DNA of 7,423 bases from Anaerolineae bacterium (GTDB lineage Bacteria > Chloroflexota > Anaerolineae > 4572-78 > NAK82): positions 1 through 7,423 of the forward strand of contig JAUVRU010000083.1 in assembly GCA_030597485.1 (NCBI GenBank). Direction: 5' to 3'. Made by a program: the position numbers and the translations under genes. This document shows, piece after piece, positions 1 to 5,338 of this stretch (position 1 is its first letter; every line of letters begins with the position of its first letter). The notes under the pieces were generated by a model. That model saw only the letters and a program-made list of their open reading frames with translations. It was not told where the DNA came from and did not search any database.

Positions 1-904
1 ATTCATCATGGGCGAGGACGTGGGTCTGTACGGCGGCGCATACGGCGCCACCCGGGGCCTGTTCGACCAATTCGGTGAGTGGCGGGTCATTGACACCCCC
101 ATCTCAGAGGCCACCATTGGCGGGGCCGCGGTCGGGGCCGCCATGGCGGGAATGCGGCCCATCGCTGAGATCATGTACGTGGACTTCACCCCGCTGGCTA
201 TGGACCAGATCGCCAACCAGGGGGCCAAGAACCGGTACATGTTTGGTGGCATGACCACGGTCCCTATGGTGATACGCACCGAGGGTGGGGCCGGACGCGC
301 CATCGCTGCCCACCACTCGCAGAGCCTGGAGTCCCTTTGGACCCACTTCCCCGGGATCTACGTGGTCATGCCGGCCACCCCCTACGACGCCAAAGGGCTG
401 CTCAAGGCCGCCATTCGCGACGACAACCCTATCATGTTCATCGAGCACAAGATGCTTTACAAGGAACAGGGTCCGGTGCCGGACGAGGACTACATCATCC
501 CCCTGGGCGTGGCCGACGTGAAGCGCGTGGGCCAAGACATCACCCTGGTCACCTATTCTCGTATGGTGTTGAGATCCCTGGAAGCGGCCGAGATCCTGGC
601 CCAGGAAGGCATAGACGTCGAGGTGGTTGACCTGCGTACCCTTAAGCCATTGGACATTGACACAATCATCGCCTCAGTCAAGAAGACGGGCCGGCTGGTA
701 GGGGTGACCGAGGCATACGAAAACACCAGCTTCATCAACGAGATCATGGCCCAGGTGAATGATCTGGCCTTTGACTGGCTGGATGCGCCGATGGTCCGGG
801 TGGCGGCAGCCAATGTGCCCGTGCCCCGAGCCGAGGTGTTGGAAGACATAGCCATTCCCAACGTAGGGCGCGTTGTGGAGGCTTGCAGAAAGGTGGTAAG
901 CTGA
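1..904 (+). CDS. 2-oxoacid dehydrogenase E1 component, beta subunit (5'-truncated)
   Basis: This is the beta subunit of the thiamine-diphosphate E1 enzyme of a pyruvate/acetoin/branched-chain dehydrogenase complex. With the alpha subunit it decarboxylates the substrate and passes the acyl group to the lipoyl arm of E2 in the cytoplasm. The reading frame is open from the left edge (codons from position 2 read F-I-M-G-E-D-V-G), so the ATG at 8 is internal and roughly 25-30 N-terminal residues lie outside the window. Counting from that ATG, the pyrimidine-binding domain shows GEDVG (2-6) and DTPISE (29-34); by alignment with human PDH E1-beta, E34 is the Glu that activates the cofactor. HHSQS and PYDAKGLL follow, then the C-terminal transketolase domain with VVDLRTLKPLD. 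The stop overlaps the E2 start by one base, indicating an operon; an alpha subunit gene is expected just upstream. The sequence alone does not separate pyruvate from acetoin dehydrogenase. Confidence 0.95.
   Translation, partial: FIMGEDVGLYGGAYGATRGLFDQFGEWRVIDTPISEATIGGAAVGAAMAGMRPIAEIMYVDFTPLAMDQIANQGAKNRYMFGGMTTVPMVIRTEGGAGRAIAAHHSQSLESLWTHFPGIYVVMPATPYDAKGLLKAAIRDDNPIMFIEHKMLYKEQGPVPDEDYIIPLGVADVKRVGQDITLVTYSRMVLRSLEAAEILAQEGIDVEVVDLRTLKPLDIDTIIASVKKTGRLVGVTEAYENTSFINEIMAQVNDLAFDWLDAPMVRVAAANVPVPRAEVLEDIAIPNVGRVVEACRKVVS
889..896 (+). promoter_or_regulatory. Ribosome binding site of the E2 gene
   Basis: AAAGGTGG lies 7 bases before the ATG at 904, inside the end of the E1-beta gene. It favours the ATG at 904 over the in-frame TTG at 883, which would place this site inside the coding region. 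With the TGATG stop/start overlap it suggests translational coupling of E1-beta and E2. Confidence 0.7.
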
Positions 905-2268
905 TGGCAGAGGAGTTCTTCATTCCCCAGCTGGGGCAGACAGTCGAAGAGGTCACCCTGATGGAGTGGCTGGTCGAGGACGGCTCCAAAGTCGAGCACG
1001 GCGACTCCATTGTGGAAGTGGAAACAGATAAGGCGGTGTTCCCGGTAGAGGCCAACGCCAGCGGCACCTTGCACATCGGGCCGTACCAGGCGGGGGACAC
1101 GGTGCCGGTGCTGGCGGTGGTGGCCATCATTGGCAAGCCCGACGACAAGTTTGAGGTGAAAGAGGCGGCAGCGCCCCCTGTCACCGGAGCGCCTGCCGAG
1201 GCAGCGGCCGTGGCGGCAGAAGTGGCTGCCTCCCGGCCTGCACCGTCCCTGGCTGAGCAAGGGGAGGGCCGGGTGTTTGCCTCTCCTCGGGCTCGTTTGC
1301 TGGCAGCCGAGAGAGGCGTGGACCTGAGCCAGGTGGTGCCCACCGGCGGTGGCGGCGTTCGGGTAGCCGAACGGGACGTGATCGCCTATCTCGGCCAGAT
1401 GCCCAAGGCGACGCCGGTGGCCCAGAGGATGGCGGCCGAGGCCGGGCTGGATCTGCGCCAGCTCACCGGTACCGGACCAGGCGGCAAGATCACCAAAGAG
1501 GACGTCGAGCGGTCTATGAGACCAGCAGCGGCGCCCACCTTGGCGCCAACACCGGTTGTGTTGCCCCAGGTGGAGGTGCTGGAGCGGGTACCCCTCAAGG
1601 GTGTCAAAGGGATCGTGGCCGAGCGCATGGCCACCAGCGTGCACACCACCGCTGGCGTGACGCTGATGATGGAGATGGACGCCACCCAGTTCGTGGACAT
1701 GCGGGAACGGCTCAAGGGGCAGGTGGAAGAGGAGTGGGGCTTTGCCCCCGGTTACAACGATCTTCTGGCAAAGATCGTGGCCAACGCTCTGCGCAAGTTT
1801 CCCTACGTGAACGCCCGGCTGACGGCCGACGCGATTGAGTATCTGGCCCCCATCAACATCGGCATGGCGGTGGACACCGAACGGGGATTGCTGGTGCCGG
1901 TCATCCGCGATGCCGACCGCAAGAGCCTGCGCGAATTCGGGACCGAGTTCCGCCAACTGGTGGAAAGAGCTCGCCAGGGACGGGCGCTGCCCGACGACCT
2001 GAGCGGGGGCACCTTCACCATCACCAACCTGGGGATGTACGACGTGGACGCTTTCACCCCGGTGATCAACCTGCCCGAGGCGGCCATCCTGGGAGCAGGC
2101 CGGATAACGCCCAAAGTGGTGGCTCGAGAGGGAGAGATGGTCATCCGTCAGATGTGGACCCTCAGCCTGGTGCACGACCACCGGCTGGTGGATGGGGCGC
2201 CGGCAGCCCGCTTCCTGCAGTACATCAAGAGTCTGGTTGAAGAGCCCTATCTGTGGCTGACTCAATAG
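904..2268 (+). CDS. 2-oxoacid dehydrogenase E2 component (lipoyl acyltransferase) with two E3-binding domains
   Basis: The product (454 residues) is the dihydrolipoamide acyltransferase core of the complex, which moves the acyl group from E1 to CoA on a swinging lipoyl arm. The N-terminal lipoyl domain (about 3-78) has ETDKA with K43 as the expected lipoylation site. An Ala/Pro/Glu-rich linker follows (about 85-120). Then come two segments that each look like a peripheral-subunit-binding domain: about 124-162 (starting VFASPRARLLAAERGVDL, with PTGGGGVRVAERDV) and about 168-205 (starting ATPVAQRMAAEAGLDL, with TGTGPGGKITKEDV). A second Pro-rich linker leads to the catalytic domain (about 220-454), which ends with the active-site HRLVDG motif (H426, D430) typical of functional E2 enzymes. 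Most bacterial E2 proteins have one such binding domain. The substrate (pyruvate, acetoin or branched-chain) is undetermined, and no E3 gene is in the window. The 312-base gap downstream suggests the operon ends here. Confidence 0.95.
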   Translation: MAEEFFIPQLGQTVEEVTLMEWLVEDGSKVEHGDSIVEVETDKAVFPVEANASGTLHIGPYQAGDTVPVLAVVAIIGKPDDKFEVKEAAAPPVTGAPAEAAAVAAEVAASRPAPSLAEQGEGRVFASPRARLLAAERGVDLSQVVPTGGGGVRVAERDVIAYLGQMPKATPVAQRMAAEAGLDLRQLTGTGPGGKITKEDVERSMRPAAAPTLAPTPVVLPQVEVLERVPLKGVKGIVAERMATSVHTTAGVTLMMEMDATQFVDMRERLKGQVEEEWGFAPGYNDLLAKIVANALRKFPYVNARLTADAIEYLAPINIGMAVDTERGLLVPVIRDADRKSLREFGTEFRQLVERARQGRALPDDLSGGTFTITNLGMYDVDAFTPVINLPEAAILGAGRITPKVVAREGEMVIRQMWTLSLVHDHRLVDGAPAARFLQYIKSLVEEPYLWLTQ

Positions 2269-2351
2269 GGCACAGCTGAGAGGGATTCACTGGAGAGGAT
2301 CGCCGCTTCTCTGTCGCCATAAGCTCATCCCATCCGCCTCCTCGTCACTCA

Positions 2352-2400
2352 AAGCGTGACCTATGCGACAAACCACCTCCCGCCAACGTAGGTCACGCTT
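2352..2400. repeat. Perfect 12-bp inverted repeat with 25-base spacer
   Basis: AAGCGTGACCTA at 2352-2363 is matched exactly by TAGGTCACGCTT at 2389-2400. In RNA a T-G wobble and a G-C pair (2364/2388, 2365/2387) would lengthen the stem to 14 bp. A third copy of the half-site core AGCGTGAC lies at 2421-2428 in the same orientation as the left arm. No T-run follows on either strand, so it is not a standard intrinsic terminator. It could be an operator, a non-canonical terminator for the E2 operon, or a remnant of a small repeat element. Its role is unknown. Confidence 0.6.
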
Positions 2401-2454
2401 GCACCGTCCCGGCACGGGGCAGCGTGACACCCATCTGCCGCACTGGCTCACGGC
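2400..2454. other. GC-rich potential stem-loops
   Basis: Directly after the 12-bp inverted repeat, 2400-2407 can pair with 2414-2421 (seven pairs, one A/G mismatch, 6-base loop). GCCG at 2437-2440 can pair with CGGC at 2451-2454. These are short and may be chance in GC-rich DNA; they are recorded because they extend the structured part of a gap without a gene. Positions 2269-2351 hold nothing clear apart from a weak 6-bp hairpin at 2294-2312. Confidence 0.25.
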
Positions 2455-2473
2455 CCACAGTACCGAATCACTA

Positions 2474-2503
2474 TTGTCCAGACCATACAGTGTCTAGTAC
2501 AAT
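2474..2503 (+). promoter_or_regulatory. Sigma-70-type promoter candidate for the secreted protein gene
   Basis: TTGTCC (2474-2479) and TACAAT (2498-2503) are separated by 18 bases and resemble -35 and -10 boxes. The predicted start near 2510 would place the stem-loop at 2515-2547 at the very 5' end of the transcript, with a leader of about 70 bases before the ATG at 2581. It sits in a locally AT-richer patch of an otherwise GC-rich gap. This is a motif match only. Confidence 0.45.
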
Positions 2504-2514
2504 AGATTCAGCGA

Positions 2515-2547
2515 ACCCTTGCGAAGGGTCCGAACCTTCGCAAGGGT
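2515..2547. repeat. Perfect 13-bp stem-loop made of two palindromic units
   Basis: ACCCTTGCGAAGG (2515-2527) and CCTTCGCAAGGGT (2535-2547) are exact reverse complements around a 7-base loop. Each arm is itself nearly palindromic: ACCCTT-GCG-AAGGGT at 2515-2529 and CCTT-CGC-AAGG at 2535-2545, with centres 18 bp apart. The element lies between the promoter candidate and the secreted protein gene. No T-run follows on either strand, so a simple intrinsic terminator is unlikely. Alternatives are an mRNA 5'-end stabiliser, a pair of operator sites, or a copy of a dispersed palindromic repeat. Confidence 0.65.
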
Positions 2548-2580
2548 CAGTTATGCCTTGAGGGGAGCGGGAATCAATCT

Positions 2581-3840
2581 ATGTGGGCGAGATTGGTCAT
2601 AAGGACGCTGGTGATTTTGCTGGTGGGAGCGGCGGCGTTGATCGGGAGCAGCGCATACGCCTTGGCAGCGGTGCCGGGCCCGGCCGGTGAGGAACCCATA
2701 GTCGCCAGCGGCACAGCCCGTAATCTGCCATTGGATACCGGGGCAACGATGACGGCTACGATCCTGGCGCCATCGGCCGCCATGGGCGACTTTGGCGCCA
2801 GCCTGGGCAACGTTTGGGATATGGACAGCACCGCCGATGTGCAGATAGTGCCGACCCGGGTTGAATTGACAATGTCACCGGTACCGGGGACTATCGTGCG
2901 CGGCTATGCGCCTCAGATACAAGGCTACTTTCCGATTGGCTTGTACGGCTCCACAACCCCGATGCCTGCCGACCGATACCACCACGCAATCTACAGGCTC
3001 AGAATCGCCGAGCAGGGAATCTGTTCCACCAACGGCCGGATCGCGTATTCCAGGGAGTATACGGAAACCCTGAAGGGGGTGAAGGTAGAAGCGGTGTGTT
3101 CGAACGCCTTCCTGCCCCACGCAGAGCCTATGTTCTGCCCGTTCGGGCATTTCGGCGTCTACTACGTGGACATGGCAAGCAACGATAACGGCAGCCCGTG
3201 CCCTACGTGGGGAACTGCAAAGCCTTCGGATCCATCGCCATGGCTGAGCGGAGAGATCAGAGCGTTTGGGATCGTTCCTCACGAGTACTGGGAACCGCGC
3301 ACTTGCGGAGACGGTGGCGGTCCTGCTTACTACGATCTGGATTTCGTCTATCTCACTGGCGACATTGTGGCTCGCGAACAGGACACCCCCAACTACAGGT
3401 ACACCCTTCGCTGGCAGATATTCCATCCCAGGGGTGCCACGGTGACCTCCACCACCATGTACAAAGAGATGCACGAGCTGCAGCTGGCCGACGATGCCCC
3501 TTCCTGCGCCAACGTCGACTTCCATCCTCCCGATGAACCACCACCGCAACCGCCTCCCACCAACTTCGAAGCCAGGGTCTATATGCCTGCTGTGATGAAG
3601 ACGGGCTCCAGTGGCCAGTGGCAAGACTTCGACCCCGTGGTCCAGGTGACCAAAGTGGTTCAGGGGGTGACCGATCTGTCCTATGAGTTGGACTTCTCCG
3701 ATGATAGCACCTTCCTGGACGGCAAGAGCTACTACCTGTGCATTGAGACTGATGACGGGACCTCTCAGCACTATACGGTCAGCAGCGCGCCGGTTATCCG
3801 GGTGCCGCGTAGCCCTTTGTTTGGCTCTCCCGGACAGTGA
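2581..3840 (+). CDS. Secreted protein of unknown function with a Chloroflexota-type YMPAVMK segment
   Basis: I do not recognise a family. The product (419 residues) starts with a clear signal peptide: R4/R8, a hydrophobic stretch at about 10-22, and a likely cleavage site after AYA (27) or ALAA (30). The mature part contains aromatic, beta-rich sequence, including YDLDFVYLTGDIVARE (about 251-266), and seven cysteines (148, 173, 186, 207, 242, 309, 387), the first five clustered within 95 residues. A Pro-rich linker (316-327) leads to RVYMPAVMK (332-340), like the short RVYLPLV-type segments common in secreted Anaerolineae proteins. A C-terminal piece of about 80 residues follows, with alternating polar/aromatic sequence that might be a small beta-sandwich. 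There is no transmembrane anchor after the signal peptide and no recognisable catalytic motif. The ATG at 2581 is chosen because the signal peptide starts directly there; the Shine-Dalgarno is either GGGA at 2569-2572 or the more distant AGGGGAG at 2561-2567. It appears to be a single-gene unit with its own promoter. Confidence 0.85.
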   Translation: MWARLVIRTLVILLVGAAALIGSSAYALAAVPGPAGEEPIVASGTARNLPLDTGATMTATILAPSAAMGDFGASLGNVWDMDSTADVQIVPTRVELTMSPVPGTIVRGYAPQIQGYFPIGLYGSTTPMPADRYHHAIYRLRIAEQGICSTNGRIAYSREYTETLKGVKVEAVCSNAFLPHAEPMFCPFGHFGVYYVDMASNDNGSPCPTWGTAKPSDPSPWLSGEIRAFGIVPHEYWEPRTCGDGGGPAYYDLDFVYLTGDIVAREQDTPNYRYTLRWQIFHPRGATVTSTTMYKEMHELQLADDAPSCANVDFHPPDEPPPQPPPTNFEARVYMPAVMKTGSSGQWQDFDPVVQVTKVVQGVTDLSYELDFSDDSTFLDGKSYYLCIETDDGTSQHYTVSSAPVIRVPRSPLFGSPGQ

Positions 3841-3850
3841 TCCGCGCCAC

Positions 3851-3876
3851 TGGCAGCCTGGCATCCCCCGCTGCCA
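3851..3876 (+). terminator. Weak hairpin after the secreted protein gene
   Basis: TGGCAGC (3851-3857) pairs exactly with GCTGCCA (3870-3876) across a 12-base loop, 10 bases after the stop codon. The position suits a transcript end, but no T-run follows, so an intrinsic terminator is only a possibility. The remainder of the gap to 4079 holds only the promoter candidate, a leader hairpin and a ribosome binding site. Confidence 0.25.
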
Positions 3877-3973
3877 CAACCTGCCTCCGGTAGCCATGAA
3901 ACCCTATCTGGCCCACCTGGGGTGTTTCCGCGCTTTCTCCCCGCTCAAGCGACACCCGGCACGGGGAATCCGC

Positions 3974-4002
3974 TTGCTCAACCCAGGCTTATCGAGTAGA
4001 AT
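3974..4002 (+). promoter_or_regulatory. Sigma-70-type promoter candidate for the aminotransferase gene
   Basis: TTGCTC (3974-3979) and TAGAAT (3997-4002) are separated by 17 bases, the optimal spacing. A start near 4009 would give a leader of about 70 bases. Motif match only, but it is correctly placed in the only non-coding DNA before the gene. Confidence 0.5.
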
Positions 4003-4026
4003 GGGCGCTCATCAAACACTATGCGC

Positions 4027-4052
4027 GTCTGGCCAGGGGGACAACACCAGAC
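4027..4052 (+). other. Leader hairpin upstream of the aminotransferase
   Basis: GTCTGG (4027-4032) pairs with CCAGAC (4047-4052) over a 14-base loop; an 8-bp palindrome CTGGCCAG (4029-4036) overlaps the left arm, so two alternative folds exist. The structure ends 10 bases before the Shine-Dalgarno at 4063-4070. It does not match any riboswitch class I know, and it may be chance. Confidence 0.2.
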
Positions 4053-4079
4053 CGGATTGGGAGGGAGAGGAACAACGTC

Positions 4080-5258
4080 ATGAAGGACAACCGCTGGGCA
4101 TCAAACCGGGCCAGGAGTATGCCGGTCAGCATGTTCAACACGATGGACGCAGCCAAGTGCGAAGCCACCAACAGGGGGCTCGAGATCATTGACCTGTCGT
4201 TGGGGTCCAGTGACCTCCCTGCGCCCCCTAAGGCAATGAATGCGCTGATTCAGGCGGTGCGTGACCCCGCCACCCACGGCTACTGTATGCACTCCGGAAC
4301 CCTACCGCTGCGGGAGGCGGCCGCTGCCTGGTTTGCTCGACGCTACCGGGACACCCTGGACCCGGTACGGAACGTGGAGGTGCTGATCGGCTCCCAGGAG
4401 GGCTTCGGCCATCTGCTGCTGGCCGTCACCGACCCGGGGGACCTCATCCTGGTGCCCGACCCGGGCTATCCCAGCTACTTCGGCGCGGTGGAGCTGGCGG
4501 GGCTTGATATGGTCACCGTTCCCCTGCTGGAAGAGAACCAGTTCCTGCCCGATCTGTCGGCCATTCCGGATGAGATAGCCCGCCGGGCGCGGGCGTTGGT
4601 GCTATCTTATCCCAACAACCCCACCTCGGCCGTGGCCACCGACCGCTTCATGCAGGAGGTGATTGACTTCTGCGAGGCCAACGATATCCTCCTGATCCAC
4701 GACTTCCCCTATGTGGACATGGTCTACGGCGACTATGAGGCGCCCTCGGCCCTGGCGCAGCCGGGCGGCATGGACACGGCTGTCGAGTTGTATTCGTGCA
4801 GCAAGAGCTATCATATGGGAGGCTTTCGCGTCGGATGGGCCGCCGGCAACCCCGACGCGATCCAGGCGTTGACCCAAGTCAAGAGTGCCCTGGACTTCAA
4901 TCCCTACCTGGGCATCCAGCTGGCGGCGGTGGCGGCCCTTAACCAGCCTCGCTCGGAGACGCGGCGGGCTGCCCAGGTATTTGAGAAACGTCGCGACGTG
5001 TTGGTGGCAGCGCTGAACGCCGCCGGTTGGCCGGCCGACCGGCCGCAAGCCAGCATGTACGTCTGGACTCGCTTTCCCGCTGCGGGGAGGGATTCCTTCG
5101 ATTTCGCGGTGAGCCTGGTCCAGAACACCGGTGTGTGCGTGGCGCCGGGCAGCGCCTTTGGGGAGCGGGGCGAGGGATTCGTGCGCTTTGCCCTGGTGCG
5201 CGAGCCGGAAGCATTGGAGCGAGCCGTGCAGCACATCCAGCGTTTTCTGAGCCAGTGA
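4080..5258 (+). CDS. PLP-dependent class I/II aminotransferase (AlaC / LL-diaminopimelate aminotransferase-like)
   Basis: The product (392 residues, a normal length for the fold-type I family) transfers an amino group between an amino acid and a 2-oxoacid in the cytoplasm. Visible motifs in order: DLSLGSSDLPAP near the N-terminus (38-49), GSQEG for the cofactor phosphate, YPNNPT (177-182, with N180 as the expected PLP-contacting Asn), HDFPY (D208 pairs with the pyridine nitrogen and Y211 with the PLP hydroxyl), SCSKSYHMGGFRVGW with K242 as the Schiff-base lysine and R250 for the phosphate, and R369 in FVRFALV as the substrate carboxylate arginine. All key residues are present. The pattern around SKSY-M-G-RVG and YPNNPT-A-A is closest to the DapL/AlaC branch, so LL-diaminopimelate, alanine or a related substrate is plausible, but substrate cannot be read from the sequence. 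The start follows a strong GGGAGAGG site (4063-4070) with 9-base spacing. It stands alone, convergent with the gene on its right. Confidence 0.92.
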   Translation: MKDNRWASNRARSMPVSMFNTMDAAKCEATNRGLEIIDLSLGSSDLPAPPKAMNALIQAVRDPATHGYCMHSGTLPLREAAAAWFARRYRDTLDPVRNVEVLIGSQEGFGHLLLAVTDPGDLILVPDPGYPSYFGAVELAGLDMVTVPLLEENQFLPDLSAIPDEIARRARALVLSYPNNPTSAVATDRFMQEVIDFCEANDILLIHDFPYVDMVYGDYEAPSALAQPGGMDTAVELYSCSKSYHMGGFRVGWAAGNPDAIQALTQVKSALDFNPYLGIQLAAVAALNQPRSETRRAAQVFEKRRDVLVAALNAAGWPADRPQASMYVWTRFPAAGRDSFDFAVSLVQNTGVCVAPGSAFGERGEGFVRFALVREPEALERAVQHIQRFLSQ

Positions 5259-5282
5259 TCGTTGTCTTCCCAGAAGAAAACA

Positions 5283-5307
5283 TCCCGCAAAGGTAGAACC
5301 TGCGGGA
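5283..5307 (-). terminator. Terminator hairpin in the convergent gap
   Basis: TCCCGCA (5283-5289) pairs with TGCGGGA (5301-5307), and GGT/ACC inside (5292-5294, 5298-5300) adds three pairs after a two-base bulge, closing an AGA loop. On the minus strand the hairpin is followed by TGTTTTCTTC (5281-5272), a usable T-rich tail for the activator gene ending at 5339. The plus-strand tail is not T-rich, so service to the aminotransferase gene is less certain. Confidence 0.6.
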
Positions 5308-5338
5308 GGCTTATCTGTGGTCTAGCCAGCCAGAACAA

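Noticed and set aside
883..906. TTG at 883 as the start of E2
   Set aside because: The ribosome binding site at 889-896 would be inside the gene; the ATG at 904 has correct spacing and starts right at the lipoyl domain.
553..2265. A 570-codon open frame on the minus strand opposite E1-beta and E2
   Set aside because: It lies fully antisense to two clearly conserved enzymes. Its translation is rich in His, Gly, Arg and Gln without any recognisable motif, which is the usual by-product of GC-rich codon usage on the opposite strand.
2515..2547. Stem-loop read as an ordinary intrinsic terminator for the E2 operon
   Set aside because: It is about 250 bases after the E2 stop, lies after a promoter candidate, and has no T-run on either strand.
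2875..3897. A 340-codon open frame on the minus strand opposite the secreted protein gene
   Set aside because: The plus-strand gene has a signal peptide directly at its start, a ribosome binding site and domain-like composition; the antisense translation has no motif and compositional bias typical of a shadow.
3683..4192. A 169-codon plus-strand frame bridging the secreted protein and aminotransferase genes
   Set aside because: It overlaps both genes out of frame and covers the promoter and leader region; the translation shows no family features.
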